DNA of 64,000 nucleotides from Tamarix chinensis. Taxonomy: Eukaryota; Streptophyta; Magnoliopsida; Caryophyllales; Tamaricaceae. Below, piece after piece: positions 1-10,641 of this stretch; position 1 is the stretch's first letter; each line of letters opens with the position of its first letter. The stretch spans positions 62,121,701 to 62,185,700 of the forward strand of contig CM060181.1 of NCBI GenBank assembly GCA_030549775.1, read 5' to 3'. The position numbers and the translations under genes are program-made. The notes below the pieces were generated by a model. The model saw nothing but the letters and a program-made list of their open reading frames with translations, was not told the DNA's origin and ran no database searches.

Positions 1-297
1 AGGGTAGTTGTGTTTGTCATATGTGAGGCTTTTCATCTATTTGTAATGTGGTAAGAACCACCTAGGGAAGGATTATGTTGATAACGAATTTTGTGCCATG
101 GTTGTGGCTTCGTTGGGGCATCGTTGGTTTGAGTGTTGTACTAACCAATAATAGCAAAGCTAGCAGGGTTGCTCCATATTAGAGGATGTAGAGGCCTTGT
201 GCTTTTTAGCAAGAGCAAGGCTTAGGTAGTGCTATAAGACCACTATAAGGTAGTCGCTCAAATATGATAAGCTAGTCAAAGGCTAACTAGTAGGTTG
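1..297 (+). other. Unassigned stretch upstream of protease, probably gag-pol linker
   Basis: No readable domain was found. The stretch lies directly upstream of recognisable protease remains on the plus strand, so by position it is probably the gag C-terminus or gag-pro linker of the same Ty3/gypsy element. No CCHC zinc knuckle is visible and every frame has stops. Confidence 0.3.
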
Positions 298-844
298 ATG
301 TCATCACTGGTACATTCACAATTTCCTATCTTCTCGCTTATATTTTGTTTGACTAGGGTGCTTAACATTCCTTGGTGATTACTACTTTCATAGCTAGTAC
401 AGCTATGGTTCCATCTAATAGGGTAGAGACTTCTATTATGCTCCCATTTGGGGATATACTTCCATGTTCTAGGCTGTATAGAGATGTGGCCTCAGTTTTA
501 GCAGGATCGAGCTTCCAGTAGACCTCATAGAGCTTGAACTTCAACACTTCAACATTATCCTTATGATGGATATGGTCACAAGATATGGCACATTGATTGA
601 TTGTGCAGAGGAGCAAATGGTCCTTAAGGGACCATAGGGTGCTAGGGTCTCTTACTAGAGATGAAAGCCTAGGCCCTTAGTAAGGATGGTATACACGATT
701 GTACTCTATATGCTAGTGAGGAAAGGGTGTCTGCTCTTCTTGTGTTGCATTTAGGATTTGGATGCCAAGGAGCCATCATTTGAGGAGATTCCAGTGGTGT
801 AAAAGTTCCTAGATGTGTTTTGCAATGAGATCCCGGAAATGCTA
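298..844 (+). pseudogene. Decayed Ty3/gypsy aspartic protease and PR-RT linker
   Basis: This is the remnant of the retroviral-type aspartic protease that would cut the Gag-Pol polyprotein. The first block reads VITGTFTIS followed by LAYILFD, a stop, then GA, which is where the family has its catalytic D-S/T-G-A motif. A later block (about 500-610) reads LIELELQHFNIILMMDM, matching the family's LxMxxFDVILGMDWL signature, and LIDCAEEQMVL matches the segment just after it. Frame changes and stops separate the blocks. It leads directly into reverse transcriptase. The motif style and the chromodomain downstream point to the Tekay/Del lineage of chromoviruses. It is not functional, because a stop lies inside the active-site motif. 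Confidence 0.72.
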
Positions 845-1448
845 TCAGTGTGTCAATTAGACTTCATAATAGACCTTCTATTAAGAATAGAACTTATGTT
901 TAAGGCACCCTATCGCCTAGCATCAACTAAGATGGAAGAGTTACACACTCAATTCGAGGAGTTGCTAGAGAAGGAGTACATTTGACCGAGTGTATCACCT
1001 TTAGGAGCAGGAGTCCTTTTCATGAAAAAGAAGGATGGTGAATTGATGTTTTGCATCAAATATTATGAGTTACACTAGGTTATGATAAAGAAACATTATT
1101 CTTTACCATGGATCAACTACCTCTTTGATTAGTTGTATGCAGTTTTTGAAGATAGATTTAAGATTAGGGTATCATCACCCAAGGATTGATAAGAATGATA
1201 TACCAAAGATAACTTTTAGAACGAGGTATGGCCACTATGAGTTGACCGTAATGTCTTTTGGGCTCATAAATAAGCTAGTAGTGTTTATGGCTCTCATGAA
1301 CCATATCTTCCATGAACATCTTCATTAGTTCATTATGGTCTTCATCAATGGCACTTTAATTTACTAGCAGACTTGTGAGGAACATAAGTAGCACCTTTGG
1401 TAGGCCTTGGTGTTGTGAAGGACTCATCAGTTATACGCCAAGCTCTCT
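845..1448 (+). pseudogene. Decayed Ty3/gypsy reverse transcriptase, fingers and palm
   Basis: This is the N-terminal and palm part of a Ty3/gypsy reverse transcriptase. Conserved blocks in order are KAPYRLA, then SVSPLGAGVLFMKKKDG (about 985-1040), then [15 protein letters not shown] (about 1143-1190), then the [15 protein letters not shown] block (about 1219-1266). The catalytic F/Y-x-D-D box should follow and reads FIN in place of FID-D at about 1340-1350, so an essential aspartate is lost. Several stops fall where relatives have Arg, Gln or Trp (CGA to TGA, CAG to TAG, TGG to TAG), which fits methylated-cytosine decay. It continues the protease remnant upstream and is continued by the thumb and RNase H. 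Confidence 0.85.
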
Positions 1449-2160
1449 ATGTGTGACTTTTTGTTAGAGGAGGTAGCTTTCCTTTGTTATTTCATTTTGA
1501 GGGAAGGTGTGTCAGTGTATCCTCCTAAGATTCAAGTAGTGTCTAAGTGGACTACACCAACGAATGTCAATGAAGTTTCTAGTTTCCTAGGGTTAGCAGA
1601 ATACTTCAAGAGGTTCGTTTGGGAATTTTCTAAAATTTCTCATCCTTTAACTACCATGTTGAAGAAGATGACATACTTTGTTTGGGATTATAAGTATGTA
1701 AACGGTTTTGAGGAGCTCAAGAGGAGGCTTACAATAGCTCTAGTCCTTACCTTTGCGTTGAGTATGGAGGGATTCGAGATGCATAGTGATGCAACTATGT
1801 TTTGTTTAGGGTGCATATTAATGTACCATGAGAGAGTAGTGGGCTATGCTTCTCACCTATTTAAATAACATGAGTAGAACTATCCTACGCATGGCCTTGA
1901 GCTAGCTGCAGTGGTTTTAGCCGTAAAGATCTAGAGACATTACTTATATGGGGGTATAGTATAAGTTCTACACGGACCATAAGAGCCTCAAGTACATCTT
2001 CATGCATCAAGATTTGAACATAAAATAGAGGAGATGCCTAGAGTTGGTTAAGGACTAGGATTTAGAGTTGACCGACCATAAGGGTAAAGCCAATGTCATA
2101 CCAAATTCTCTTAGTAGGAAGACTTTACACGCCTAGGATTCGCTAGTAGTGTCAGAATGA
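1449..2160 (+). pseudogene. Decayed RT thumb/connection and RNase H, Ty3/gypsy
   Basis: A 139-codon open stretch (1449-1868) carries the end of reverse transcriptase and the start of RNase H. LEEVAFLCYFILREGVSV and SSFLGLAEYFKRFV match the connection region. The RNase H block reads HSDATMFCLGCILM at about 1780-1825, so the first catalytic aspartate of the DAS/DAT motif is present. Beyond the stop at 1868, GLELAAVVLAVKI, a stop in place of Trp, then RHYLYG are still readable in frame pieces, as is the family's KSLKYIF-type segment. The whole is non-functional because of stops and frameshifts. It is part of the pol that runs from 298 to 3593. Confidence 0.85.
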
Positions 2161-3335
2161 ATAGCCTCTTGATTATCCTAACTATATTTGATGAGATTCC
2201 ATCTGGTTAGCTAGGACATGTCAAGTTTGAGTCGATCAAGAAGGTGATATCTGAGGGCAGAGTAGTGGGATTTGAGATTTTTATGGATGTTAGCATCCAA
2301 TTCTAAGGAAGGTAGTGCATTCTAAAGAGTTGTGGGGAACTTAAGAGGAGGATCCTAGAAGAAGGTCATCATGCATCTTATTCCATCCATCCTAGAGGGG
2401 ATAAGTTGTACAAGTATTTAAGACAGATCTATAGGTAGTCCGATATCAAGCGGAAGGTTACAAACTTTGTGGCCTAGTGTTTGACATGTTTGAAGGTTAA
2501 GGTGGAATACAAGCATCTAGCGGTTTCAGTTTAGTCATTGAGGTCTATAAGTGGATGTGGGATTGTGTATTGATGGAATTCATGGTTGGACTATCTAAGA
2601 GCTACAGTGGTTCAGATTCAATCTTGGTTGTGGTTGGTTGAATGACTAACTTAGTGGTATTCATACCGATGAACTCGATGTGTAGTATGGAGTAGATGGC
2701 TGATGCTTACAAGAAGCATATGGTTTGGTACTATAGGGTCCTAATGAAATTATGTTAGATGAAGATTCTAGATTTTTTTCGCACTTCTAGAAGAAGTTTC
2801 ATGCTGCTTTCAAGACACAGATTAAGATGAGCACAAATTTTCATCCAACTAAATACGGTCAAACTGAGCATACTATTCAAACATTGGAGGATATGTTTTA
2901 TTCTTGCATTCTTGAGTTTCAGAGTAGTTGGGAGGATCTCTTGGATTTGGTAGAGTTCTACTATAATAATAGTCACCATGTAAGCATAAGGATGACACCT
3001 TGTGAGATACTATATGGACAAAAGTATCGTAATCCCCTATGTTAGAGTGACTCTTGTGAGATGACTGTATAGCGACTAGAGATTGTAGACGTCACTACTA
3101 GGAAGATTAGAATGATTAAAGACCGCATAAAGGCAACCCAAGATAGGCAGAAGAATTATGCAGATTCATGGATGAGAGAAAATGAGTTTGAGGTAGGCGA
3201 CAATGTCCTTCTAAGGGTTTCACCAAACAAGGGATTGATGAGTTTTGATCATAATGGAAAGCTTAGCCCGAGGTTCATGGGGCCATATGAGATTTTGTAT
3301 CGGGTTGAGAAGTTTCTTACTGCCTTGCCTTACTG
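2161..3335 (+). pseudogene. Decayed Ty3/gypsy integrase
   Basis: This is an integrase remnant, the enzyme that joins element cDNA to the host chromosome. An HHCC-type zinc-binding region is recognisable at about 2340-2510 (EGHHASYSIHPRGDKLYKYL, then CLTCLKVK). The DDE catalytic core follows in broken frames. Its last part, open at 2827-3045, reads HPTKYGQTEHTIQTLEDM and WEDLLDLVEFYYNNSHH, where the family has the catalytic-Glu HPQTDGQSER block. At 3112-3300 the GPY/F module is readable as EVGDNVLLRVSP and LSPRFMGPYEIL. Stops and frameshifts occur throughout. Confidence 0.86.
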
Positions 3336-3593
3336 GTGGAACTTTTGCGCATGCATAACATTGTCCACATTTTTGAGTTGAGGAGGTATATGTTGGATCA
3401 GTCACATATCATTCAACTAGAGATGATTGAGCTCAATGAGTCATTGTCTTACAAGGAGCATCTGCTGACAATCCTAGAATCCAAGACTCAGGAGACAAAT
3501 TCGTATATCATTCCACTCATGAAGGTCTTGTGCTTAGGGCAGAGGATGCCACTTAAGAGTGTGAGAAGGAGATTAAGACAAAGCATCTAGAGT
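3336..3593 (+). pseudogene. Integrase tail with degenerate chromodomain (Tekay-like)
   Basis: This 84-codon open stretch is the C-terminus of the same pol, shifted in frame relative to 3112-3381. It begins with the family's HNVFHVSxLRKY segment (read as HNIVHIFELRRYMLDQSHII) and passes into a chromodomain: EHLLTILESKTQETNSYIIP and LMKVL correspond to the EEPVxILDRKxxxLRNKxIPLVKVLW block. Chromodomains of this type bind modified histone H3 and steer integration to heterochromatin. The aromatic and WEPE-type end is lost. Lineage assignment to Tekay/Del rests on this domain and on motif style; a phylogeny was not possible. Confidence 0.75.
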
Positions 3594-3766
3594 TGTTTAC
3601 TTATGTGCATTACGTGGGTAATGCTGCCTCTTTTAATGGAGGTTATACCCTTTTCTTTCATATTAACCCTTAGTTAATATATTCTTTCGGGTGGATAGCT
3701 TAGGGTTTACTTATATTTTGAGCTTACAACAAAATGTTTTTTTTTGGACTTCAGGGACGAAGTCTC

Positions 3767-3783
3767 TTTTAAGGGGGCAGTGC
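3767..3783 (+). promoter_or_regulatory. Polypurine tract of the plus-strand chromovirus
   Basis: A purine run (AAGGGGGCAG) follows GGGACGAAGTCTCTTTT and ends just before the LTR start TGTAATAACC at 3784. It is the plus-strand DNA primer site. The mirror copy at 28104-28122 (GGGGGTAG before TGTTGTACCCC on the minus strand) supports the call. The 170 bases upstream are 3' untranslated sequence with nothing recognisable. Confidence 0.8.
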
Positions 3784-3946
3784 TGTAATAACCTTCCCTA
3801 AAATCCTTCAAATTGTAATTAGAATTATGTTGATATAAAATAAATGAGTTTTGGTTTTGAAATAGGCTTGGAGTTCTAATAAAAATGTGAATTTTTGGTA
3901 TACTAACAGACCGGTAAACACAACAAATCGACTAGTGCACTACAGA
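3784..3946 (+). mobile_element. 3' LTR of plus-strand chromovirus, first part
   Basis: The LTR starts TGTAATAACC immediately after the polypurine tract and runs 163 bases to the LINE insertion point. It continues at 12897, on the far side of the LINE. The right end of this LTR was not found; the sequence related to it stops at 14159, where another LTR begins. Confidence 0.75.
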
Positions 3947-3959
3947 AATTAACATTCTT
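3947..3959. repeat. Left 13-bp target-site duplication of the LINE
   Basis: AATTAACATTCTT at 3947-3959 is repeated exactly at 12884-12896. An exact 13-bp direct repeat bracketing a LINE is the expected mark of target-primed reverse transcription. The left copy is followed by a T run, the LINE's poly(A) tail on the opposite strand. Confidence 0.93.
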
Positions 3960-4267
3960 TTTTTGGTAAGTAATAAGAGGTTCATTAAATACCAAAGAAG
4001 GAGAATTACATCAAACAGAGAGAAAAACCTATTTACAAAGATGAACTAAACAAACCTATCTAATGAATCAAACAAGATAGCCCATTTAGCCTTTTTTTGA
4101 TGGAGGAAATCTTGATGAAGATTTGAAGGATAATCGCACGAGCCACTTTTTTAATCAAGGGAACTTAGCTTGAAAAATATCTAAGTTTCTAGCCTGCTAA
4201 ATCTTATAGATAATATCAGCAATCATCATATGCATAATATCTTATTCAACCCTTCTGAATTTTCTCC

Positions 4268-4700
4268 TTAAGATACTCCAGCTTTGGAATTGGTCCCAAG
4301 TATTGAGAGGAGGAGCAATGCCAAGCCATTTACACATAATTCTCTAGAGCTCCTAAGTAAAAGGACAAAGCATAAAAAGATGATAAAAATCTTCAAGCTC
4401 CCTAGCACAAATACCACAATAAGTTTCATTTGTGACACCCCATTTACCCAGCCTATCTCTAGTAAGTAAGGCCTTCCCACATAACAACCAATAGATGAAT
4501 TTATGTTTAGGTGGACTAGGATGCTTCCAAACCAGATTATACCATGGTTTACTATCACCTTGCAACCTAATAATATCATACACTCTGCAGGTATTATATA
4601 TCCCATCAGTGAAAACATAGCTATGTTGGAATAAATGAAGAAGAGGATCTCTAAGAAGCATGATTCTTCTAAAAATCTAGGATTGGTTAGAATGACACTA
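4268..4700 (-). pseudogene. LINE zinc-binding RT-associated domain (zf-RVT)
   Basis: This is the C-terminal zinc-binding domain found after reverse transcriptase in plant L1-like LINEs. The open stretch at 4353-4661 reads VYDIIRL, then WYNLVWKHPSPPKHKFIYWL, LTRDRLGKWGV, and the cysteine/histidine cluster CGIC followed by HLFMLCPF, matching the usual C-x2-C...H-x4-C arrangement. Its role is probably nucleic-acid binding during target-primed reverse transcription. An overlapping frame over the same bases (4268-4708) carries no recognisable motif. Confidence 0.85.
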
Positions 4701-5149
4701 CAAATCACTCAAATGAGCCCCTTTGATGTAGTAGCCATGCACCCATTTGATCCAAAGAATTTGTTTATTACACACTACCTGCCACAACCTCTTTCCCATA
4801 GTAGTAATGTTATAGTATAAGATATTTTTCAGGCCTAAACCTCCTTCCTTAAAGGGGAGACAAACCTACTACTAAGAGACCAGGGATTTATTTGATCCTG
4901 AATTAAGACTAGACCATAAGAAGGTCCTACGAATTCTATCAACATAAGTAATAATCTTTTTGGGGAGAATGAACACCTGAGTCCAAAAATTCTGAATGCC
5001 AAATAAGACTGATTTGATTAACTATATTCTACCAGAATAGCTAAGGTGTTTGTTAGTCCAAAGGAAGATTCAAGCAAAAAGAAAATCAATCAGAGGCTGA
5101 AAATGAGAGATACCCAACCGAGAAGAATCAAGGGGTGCACCCACGTATC

Positions 5150-5974
5150 TAAAAGGGAATGACCCTTCCTCACACCTTAAAATATCCAAAATCTGAGTTT
5201 TCACAGATTAAGATACCCCTGCCATATAAACTGAGCTCTTAGAGGGATTTACTTTCAATCCAGTAAAAAGAGCAAAGTCATCTAGCTTATGTTTAATAAG
5301 AGATGCTAAGTACACATCACCTCTGGTAAAAAGCACCAAGTCATCAGAAAAGCACAGGTCAATAATCTTGAATTTTTTGCAGCCATGGTGACCTAGGAAC
5401 TTACTATCATTCCACAAATGTTGCAAATCCCTATGAAAATATTCCATAGCAATAACAAAGAGATAGGGAGACAAAGGGTCTCCCTGCCTGTGTTATCTCT
5501 TGCAGTCAAAAGGATAGGTGATGGAACCATTCACATGAAAAGAAACTCTAACAGAAGTCACACATGCCATAACCAATTCAATGAAATGATAAGGAAAACC
5601 AAAGGCTAGGAGATTATGATGCAAGAAGGACCATTCTAAAGAGTCATAAGGTTTTTGGATATCCACTTTAACCATCATCCTAGGAGAAACAGACTTACAT
5701 TGGTAGTGCTTAATTAGTCCAGTAGCCGTAACCACATAATCTCCTAGATTTTGACCTTTAACAAAAGCAGCTTGAGAGGCCCCAACAATAAAATGCAACG
5801 GCTTTTGAATTCTATTAGCCAAGACTTTGGAAAAAAATTTATAAAAGACATTTCAGCAGGCTATAGGTCTGAAATCCTCGACCTTTGAGGCTCCACTATT
5901 TTTAAGAATGAGAGTGATGGCTGTATTATTAAATTGCTTGAGAATCCTCTTAGAGTACCATAAATCATTAAAAC
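5150..5974 (-). pseudogene. LINE reverse transcriptase, middle and C-terminal part
   Basis: Minus-strand blocks in order are AITLILKNSGASKVEDFRPI (about 5855-5930), then ANRIQKPLHFIVGASQAAFV and MVKVDIQKPYDSLEWSFLHH (5493-5822), then MSPYLFVIAMEYFHRDLQ and FSDDLVLFTRGD (5208-5474). These are the fingers, palm A motif (D of KVDI) and palm C motif of LINE RT; the last has S in place of A/V but keeps both catalytic aspartates. Frames change between blocks and stops occur. The N-terminal part lies beyond the inserted LTR at 10012-10620. Confidence 0.9.
5970..5974. repeat. Left 5-bp target-site duplication (AAAAC)
   Basis: AAAAC directly precedes the LTR start TGTAACACCC and is repeated at 10007-10011 directly after the LTR end GGGGGATTACA. 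Confidence 0.88.
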
Positions 5975-6486
5975 TGTAACACCCCCAAAATTCACTACTG
6001 AAAAATTTCTTTTTAAAGGAAAGATTTAACGGGAGCGAAATAAGAAAACTGTGAATTATGGGGAATGTTACCGCCACACTCAGTACCAAACCGGTTCACT
6101 CCTACCGTTCCAGTACCGAGTGGTAAGGCTAAAACGGATTACCATCAGACAAAAGCTAATACTTAAAACAAGGATTCTTAAGGAAGTTAAATAGTTCACA
6201 ATATGAAATTCAGAGTATGCATAAAAAGGTTTACAAGCCAAAGGGGTACATAGACAAGGTTCTCAAGGAACAAAAAGTATCGTACGACAAAATAGAACTA
6301 ACATAAAATGATACAGGGTAAAACAAAACGAAAAGGAGAGTCCGGCCATGTCACTCTCGGTCCCCAGGCCAAGTCTAGGCTCCACTCTCAGCCTCGCCCG
6401 ATGCCTCGTAAGAGTCGTAGGCATCGAAGATATCGTCTCCTACCTGCACAAACTCAGGTGGGTCCTCTGCTCGTGGGAATGAGCAG

Positions 6487-6522
6487 CACCCATGATACGG
6501 GTGGTCAGTACGCTACGTACTG
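6487..6522. other. Pair of small hairpins in LTR copy 1
   Basis: CACCCATGATACGGGTG (6487-6503) can pair five bases over a 7-base loop. CAGTACGCTACGTACTG (6506-6522) is a perfect 7-bp stem with a 3-base loop. Equivalents occur at 14672-14706, 17588-17623, 25358-25372 (second hairpin only) and 47711-47728. Function is unknown. Confidence 0.7.
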
Positions 6523-6716
6523 AGTAAGGTAACAGATGCGCTAAGGCCAACATAAAAAACACACAACACAGTATTCATGGCAAATCACGTGAGCGATAAG
6601 TAGTAAAATAGATGATATAAGCGAGCTACAGTCCGGATAGTCTTATTCTTTAGATCTCTCGTAAATATAGTCGATTCACATCATAGTCTTTATCAATTCA
6701 TGTGAGTGCAGCAACC

Positions 6717-6856
6717 CCACTATTATAGCCGGTGGACCGGTCATGCAGGGCAAAACGCGCCTGGCCACTATTATAGCCGGTGGACCGGTCATGCAGGGCA
6801 AAACGCTCCTGACCACTATTATTCGCCGGTGGACCGGTATGGCCCCGACTCACATG
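6717..6856. repeat. 48-bp tandem repeats with CCGGTGGACCGG core, cluster 1
   Basis: About three units start ccactattatagccggtgga and continue ccggtcatgcagggcaaaac. The first two are nearly identical at 48 bp; the third ends in a variant that reads ccccgactcacatg. The core CCGGTGGACCGG is an imperfect palindrome. Confidence 0.85.
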
Positions 6857-6930
6857 ACGTTTCACTGTAATTACTTTGTGTCTTTCCCTTGTCTTATCAT
6901 TATTACGTTCGGTTTGTTGAGCATGGAATC

Positions 6931-7062
6931 CCCCACTATTATAGCCGATCGACCAGAAATCATGTAGGGCAAAACGCGCCTGGCCACTATTATAGCCGGT
7001 GGACCGGTCATATAGGGCACCCCGGCCCTAACCACTATTATTTGCCGGTGGACCGGTCTGGG
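6931..7062. repeat. 48-bp tandem repeats with CCGGTGGACCGG core, cluster 2
   Basis: A second set of about three units follows a spacer of roughly 75 bases and ends in the same kind of variant unit (gtccggctcaacatcttcc). The cluster plus spacer is therefore itself duplicated, a higher-order repeat shared with the other LTR copies. Confidence 0.83.
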
Positions 7063-8394
7063 TCCGGCTCAACATCTTCCTCTTTAAGTAATTAGTGTCT
7101 TAACATATCTTATTTGAAAGTATTTTACCCTTGACATGCACGACTAACTATATCCACACTTATCCTCCTAGGAGGGCCCGTCCCATATTTTGGGACTCTT
7201 GCGCCCCTTATCACACCTTGATATCCATTCCCTTTTATGCTTACTCAGAATGAAAACCAATTCCTAAGGGTGTGGGTTAAGGCCCAACACCTCGTAACAT
7301 CCACTCCACATGCTATCTCCCTCTAGGGTTTTCCCTTGGAAACCCTAATTGGACCTAGGTGGCCCAATTCTCTCTCACTTACACTACCATTACTCCATTT
7401 ATCGTCCCACACCTCATCTCATTTAATTTCCAATCCCAAATCATATCGCTTTACCACTCGATTCCACATATGACCAAAAAACCCTAGTTGGCCACTTCAA
7501 CCCTAGCACCTTTCTTCTCCTACAAGTAACCTCTCCTTTTCACCTAATATTTTTTCTCTCTCAAAACACCCATAATCATTCCTTATAACTTAAACTCTCA
7601 CTCTCAACCCGTACTCCACTCTCCCTTAATCATTTTTACTTCCACATTTTACAGATTACTACTTTCTCCCAAAACCCTAATCGGGTCCCTTATACACCCT
7701 TACACCAACCTACGTATTATTTTTCATCCCAAGTCTCCAAACACTCCACAGCTCTCCCTTTAGCTTATTTACACCTTAATACAACTTTTCTCACATCACG
7801 ATCATCCCATGCAAGTTTTATCCCCCCCCCCATGCAAACTCTCAAAGTTCCCATACAAACCCTAGAATTCCCATGCATAGTTCTCATCTCTTATTCATTT
7901 TGGTCAACCTCATACCCCCTTTAGCAACTCACTTCCCATTTATTTCTTTTGTCCTTTCATCTCCATATCATAATAATAATTACCCTAACATGCATGTCCT
8001 AGAGGGTTAAATCATGCCACAGCACATCATAATCACCAAGTATGGATATCACATTCATGTCATGAGAAAACACATACCACGTACCTTAACTCCAAGCTGC
8101 GCTACGCATAAAACACGTTAAGGATAATCATGTGATACACAACAGGACATGATATATATACAAGGCACCCAAGGCATACAAGTCACATAACACGTAGGAA
8201 CCTTAGCCACATCCTTACCTAATACGACACCGGTCTTGGAGCACGTTCCTACGCCTCCTCCGGGTTTTGACTTGATTCGCCTATAAGAGGGAAAGACTAT
8301 GGATTAACTTCCCTCTAATCAAATTGACTAGTCTTCCTACCTTACCCTTATCACAACTTACCATTAGGGCTAAAAATAATAATATTACTAATGG
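7063..8394. other. Non-coding LTR interior, pyrimidine-rich with AAACCCTA-type motifs
   Basis: No gene is visible. The stretch is C/T-rich, with scattered AAACCCTA and ACCCTAAT motifs, a C run at about 7820-7830, and the block CGACACCGGTCTTGGAGCAC (about 8224-8243) that recurs at about 17066 and, with a changed base, at about 19680. Confidence 0.7.
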
Positions 8395-8630
8395 TGACAA
8401 GGAACTAAAATAATAATAATAATAATAACCATAATAATAATGATAATAGTAATACTAGTAATAATAACAATAATGATGTTAAGATAATAATACTAAAGTT
8501 ATAGGTCATTAATAATAGTAATAATAACAGTTATAAATATTTCAAGGTTAGGTTAAATAATAATATTAATAATAATAATTATAACATTAAGAATAATACT
8601 AATAATACTACTAAAAATAGCTAGCATTTG
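8395..8630. repeat. AAT-rich microsatellite stretch
   Basis: Interrupted AAT/AATAATAGT repeats occupy this stretch. Equivalent stretches are at about 17215-17425 and 20080-20762 in the second copy. Confidence 0.85.
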
Positions 8631-8639
8631 TATAACTAG

Positions 8640-9660
8640 GGTTTAGGGGTTGGGGAGTTTAGAGGACCACCTAGGGGTGCTAGTGGCACAGGCGGCGGCG
8701 GCGGTGGCGGTGATGGGGGAGAAGAGGCGGCGCACAGTGCACGGCGGTGGCGGTGATGGGGGAGAAGAGAGGTGGAGAAGTGGTGGAGGGAGGAGAAAGG
8801 AAGAGGAGAGGGTGGCAAGGGAAAAAGAAGATATGGGGAGGTAGAGGAAGCTCCCCTGGTGGTTTTAGAAGGCAGAGGGGGTGCTGGAAGTGGCGGCACC
8901 GGTGGTAGGCGGTGGTAAGAAGGGTGGCGGGGCTCGAAGCAAGGCTGCTCGGGAAGAGCTCTTTGCACGGCCGGGGTGGCTCGTGCAGAGCAAACCAAGG
9001 GGTGAGGGAGGCCTAGGTTGGTGGAGGGTGATGCAAGGGAGAATTTCGTGGGTGGATCGGGCGGCGGCAACGGGGTGGTTGTCTGAAACGGGGATGGCGC
9101 AAGGGTGATTTCTGGGATGGGGTTTCGAAAGAGCCCGATGCTGGGTTCGTGGGGTATTTATAAGCTAAAAATGGGGGAGGATCGAGAGAGGGGAAGAGAA
9201 AGGTACGAGCAGGCGGGAAATTTAGCACGCCAGCCGTCGGTGGTAGGCCGACACGGGTCTGCCATGGCAGACCTGTGGCTTGGTCAGGAAAAAGGAAGGG
9301 GGCAGTAGCAGGCCTGTGTGAGGTGTGGGGGTGGTCGGTCGATCGAGGAGGGACAGACGGGCAGTGCAGAAGAGAGGGAGAAGGTGTGCATGTGGAGTAG
9401 AAGGGTTGTCGGCGCAATAGGGCGGTGATTTGCAGTGGGGCGCAAGGAAGAAGAAAAGGGGAAGGGGCTGGACTGATCGGTCCAGGGGAGAAAAGAAAAA
9501 AAAAAGAACCGGCCGGGTGGTTCGGGCGAAGGAGCAGCGGGGCGGGCCTGTGTGCGAGACGGGGGGAGGGGGAAGACTGATCTGGGCCGGTGGGCTGGCC
9601 CAGTCGGGGGAAATGGGGGAGAGAAGGGAGAAAGGAGGGGGGAGAGAAGAAGAGAAAAGG
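8640..9660 (-). other. GC-rich, purine/pyrimidine-skewed block inside LTR
   Basis: About 1 kb of G-rich plus-strand sequence (GGCGGCGGCGGCGGTGGCGG and GGGGGAGGGGGAAG-type runs) lies in an otherwise AT-rich LTR. Minus-strand open frames here (for example 8636-9070 and 9013-9417) encode proline-rich low-complexity sequence and run straight through the TATA box, so I do not call them genes. The equivalent block in copy 2 is 20830-22060. Confidence 0.75.
9155..9164 (-). promoter_or_regulatory. TATA box of LTR copy 1
   Basis: The minus strand reads CTTATAAATA followed by CCCCACGAACCC. The same element at the same relative place in copy 2 (21437-21444) reads TATAAATACACCCCCGG. Conservation of a good TATA box in both copies supports it as the LTR core promoter and the minus orientation of the element. 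Confidence 0.7.
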
Positions 9661-10006
9661 AAAATAAAGGAGAAAAAGGATTCAAGAAATATAATTAGGG
9701 AAGAAAATAATTAAAATGACTTATGGGGTGAGTTATAATATTTTTGGTAGATAATTAAAATTTTAGTAATTTATCTTAATATATCTTATTATATTAGTTT
9801 AAAAAGGTAGCAATTTATTTATTTTAATTTATTAAATACTCACATCTAATTTGGTATACTTAAAACCCACAAAATAATTAAGTTAAATAAATTTAAAAGG
9901 CAAAATCCTCAACGTAATTAAATTAAATAAGTTTAAGGGTTAAATTATCCCTACTAAAAGTAATTTAATATATTATAGGCTTTTAAATTTTATTTGGGGG
10001 ATTACA

Positions 10007-10011
10007 AAAAC
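10007..10011. repeat. Right 5-bp target-site duplication (AAAAC)
   Basis: This is an exact match to 5970-5974, directly after the LTR end. Confidence 0.88.
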
Positions 10012-10630
10012 CGTCAGCTATATCATTACCAAGAATAGGCCAGGTTTGTTTGAAAAATAAAGGATTATATCCATCTACCACTAGGGCTGTCAAGTTTGCC
10101 ATAGAAAATAGGGCAGCCTTAACCTCTTCAACAGTTGGTCGAGGAAGAAGAATTTGCCTTTTTTTTGAAGATAATATAGGGCCTTGGTTACATGGTACAG
10201 GATTAATTGGCTTAAGCTCAGCAGAAGAAGAACCAAGCAATTTCTTATAAAAATTCACTATCTCAGCCTTAATATCTTCATCTTGCACAACGACTTGGTC
10301 ATAATCATTAACCAGCTGAGAAATCCTATTCTGAGATCTCCTCCCCTGAAGACTAGCATAGAAAAATTTATTATTATGGTCTCCCAATTTAACAAACTGA
10401 ATATGAGCCTTTTGCTGAAGGAAGCTCTCTTCATCTCTAGCTTTCTTCTCCTAATATAGTCTGGCCTCTTTTTCTTTGTTAATACAGATTTGGTCAAAAG
10501 GATGATGAGACAAGTCAGTAATTTTTCCCTGCCAAAGTTGATAGGCAAGAGTAAGCTTTTGAGTAACATTTCCACTTTAAACTTTTTATGTTGAACCTTC
10601 AACATTTTGAGTTTTCTCATACACAGGTAG
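10012..10630 (-). pseudogene. LINE ORF2, N-terminal RT and linker
   Basis: On the minus strand 9983-10387 reads GDHNNKFFYASLQGRRSQNR, the LINE block between endonuclease and RT, then IVNFYKKLLGSSS and the FKQTWPILGNDI block, where relatives have FFKxxWxIVGxDV. The last dozen or so codons of that open stretch lie in the inserted LTR. Upstream (10258-10620) the frame shifts, and the same bases in other frames keep the linker signal. RT continues at 5974 on the other side of the 4-kb LTR insertion. Confidence 0.87.
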
Positions 10631-10641
10631 GCCTTTAAACC

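Larger units (their letters stand above)
3960..5974 (-). mobile_element. L1-type LINE, 3' half (RT, zinc-binding domain, tail)
   Basis: This is the 3' portion of a minus-strand non-LTR retrotransposon. On the minus strand it ends TTATTACTTACCAAAAAAA, a typical plant LINE tail. It holds the C-terminal RT and zinc-binding domain and joins the 5' half at 10007 once the intervening 4032-bp LTR is removed. With the LTR excluded the LINE is about 4.9 kb and looks close to full length, because an ORF1 start lies about 100 bases from its 5' end. Confidence 0.92.
5975..10006 (-). mobile_element. 4.03-kb solo LTR of a long-LTR Ty3/gypsy family (copy 1)
   Basis: The sequence starts TGTAACACCCCCAAAATT and ends TTTGGGGGATTACA, giving imperfect inverted termini, with exact AAAAC duplications outside. 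It contains no polymerase or gag sequence, so it reads as a solo LTR left by LTR-LTR recombination. Orientation is minus, from homology of its left end with the primer-side LTR ends at 32854 and 36998 and from a TATA box on the minus strand. Order along plus: leader with hairpins (6487-6522), two 48-bp repeat clusters, a pyrimidine-rich stretch with AAACCCT motifs, an AAT-rich stretch, a GC-rich block, and an AT-rich end. A related larger copy lies at 14160-22674. Confidence 0.88.

Noticed and set aside
4268..4708. 146-codon minus-strand frame as a separate gene
   Set aside because: It overlaps the LINE zinc-binding domain, which is read in another frame; the longer frame has no motif.
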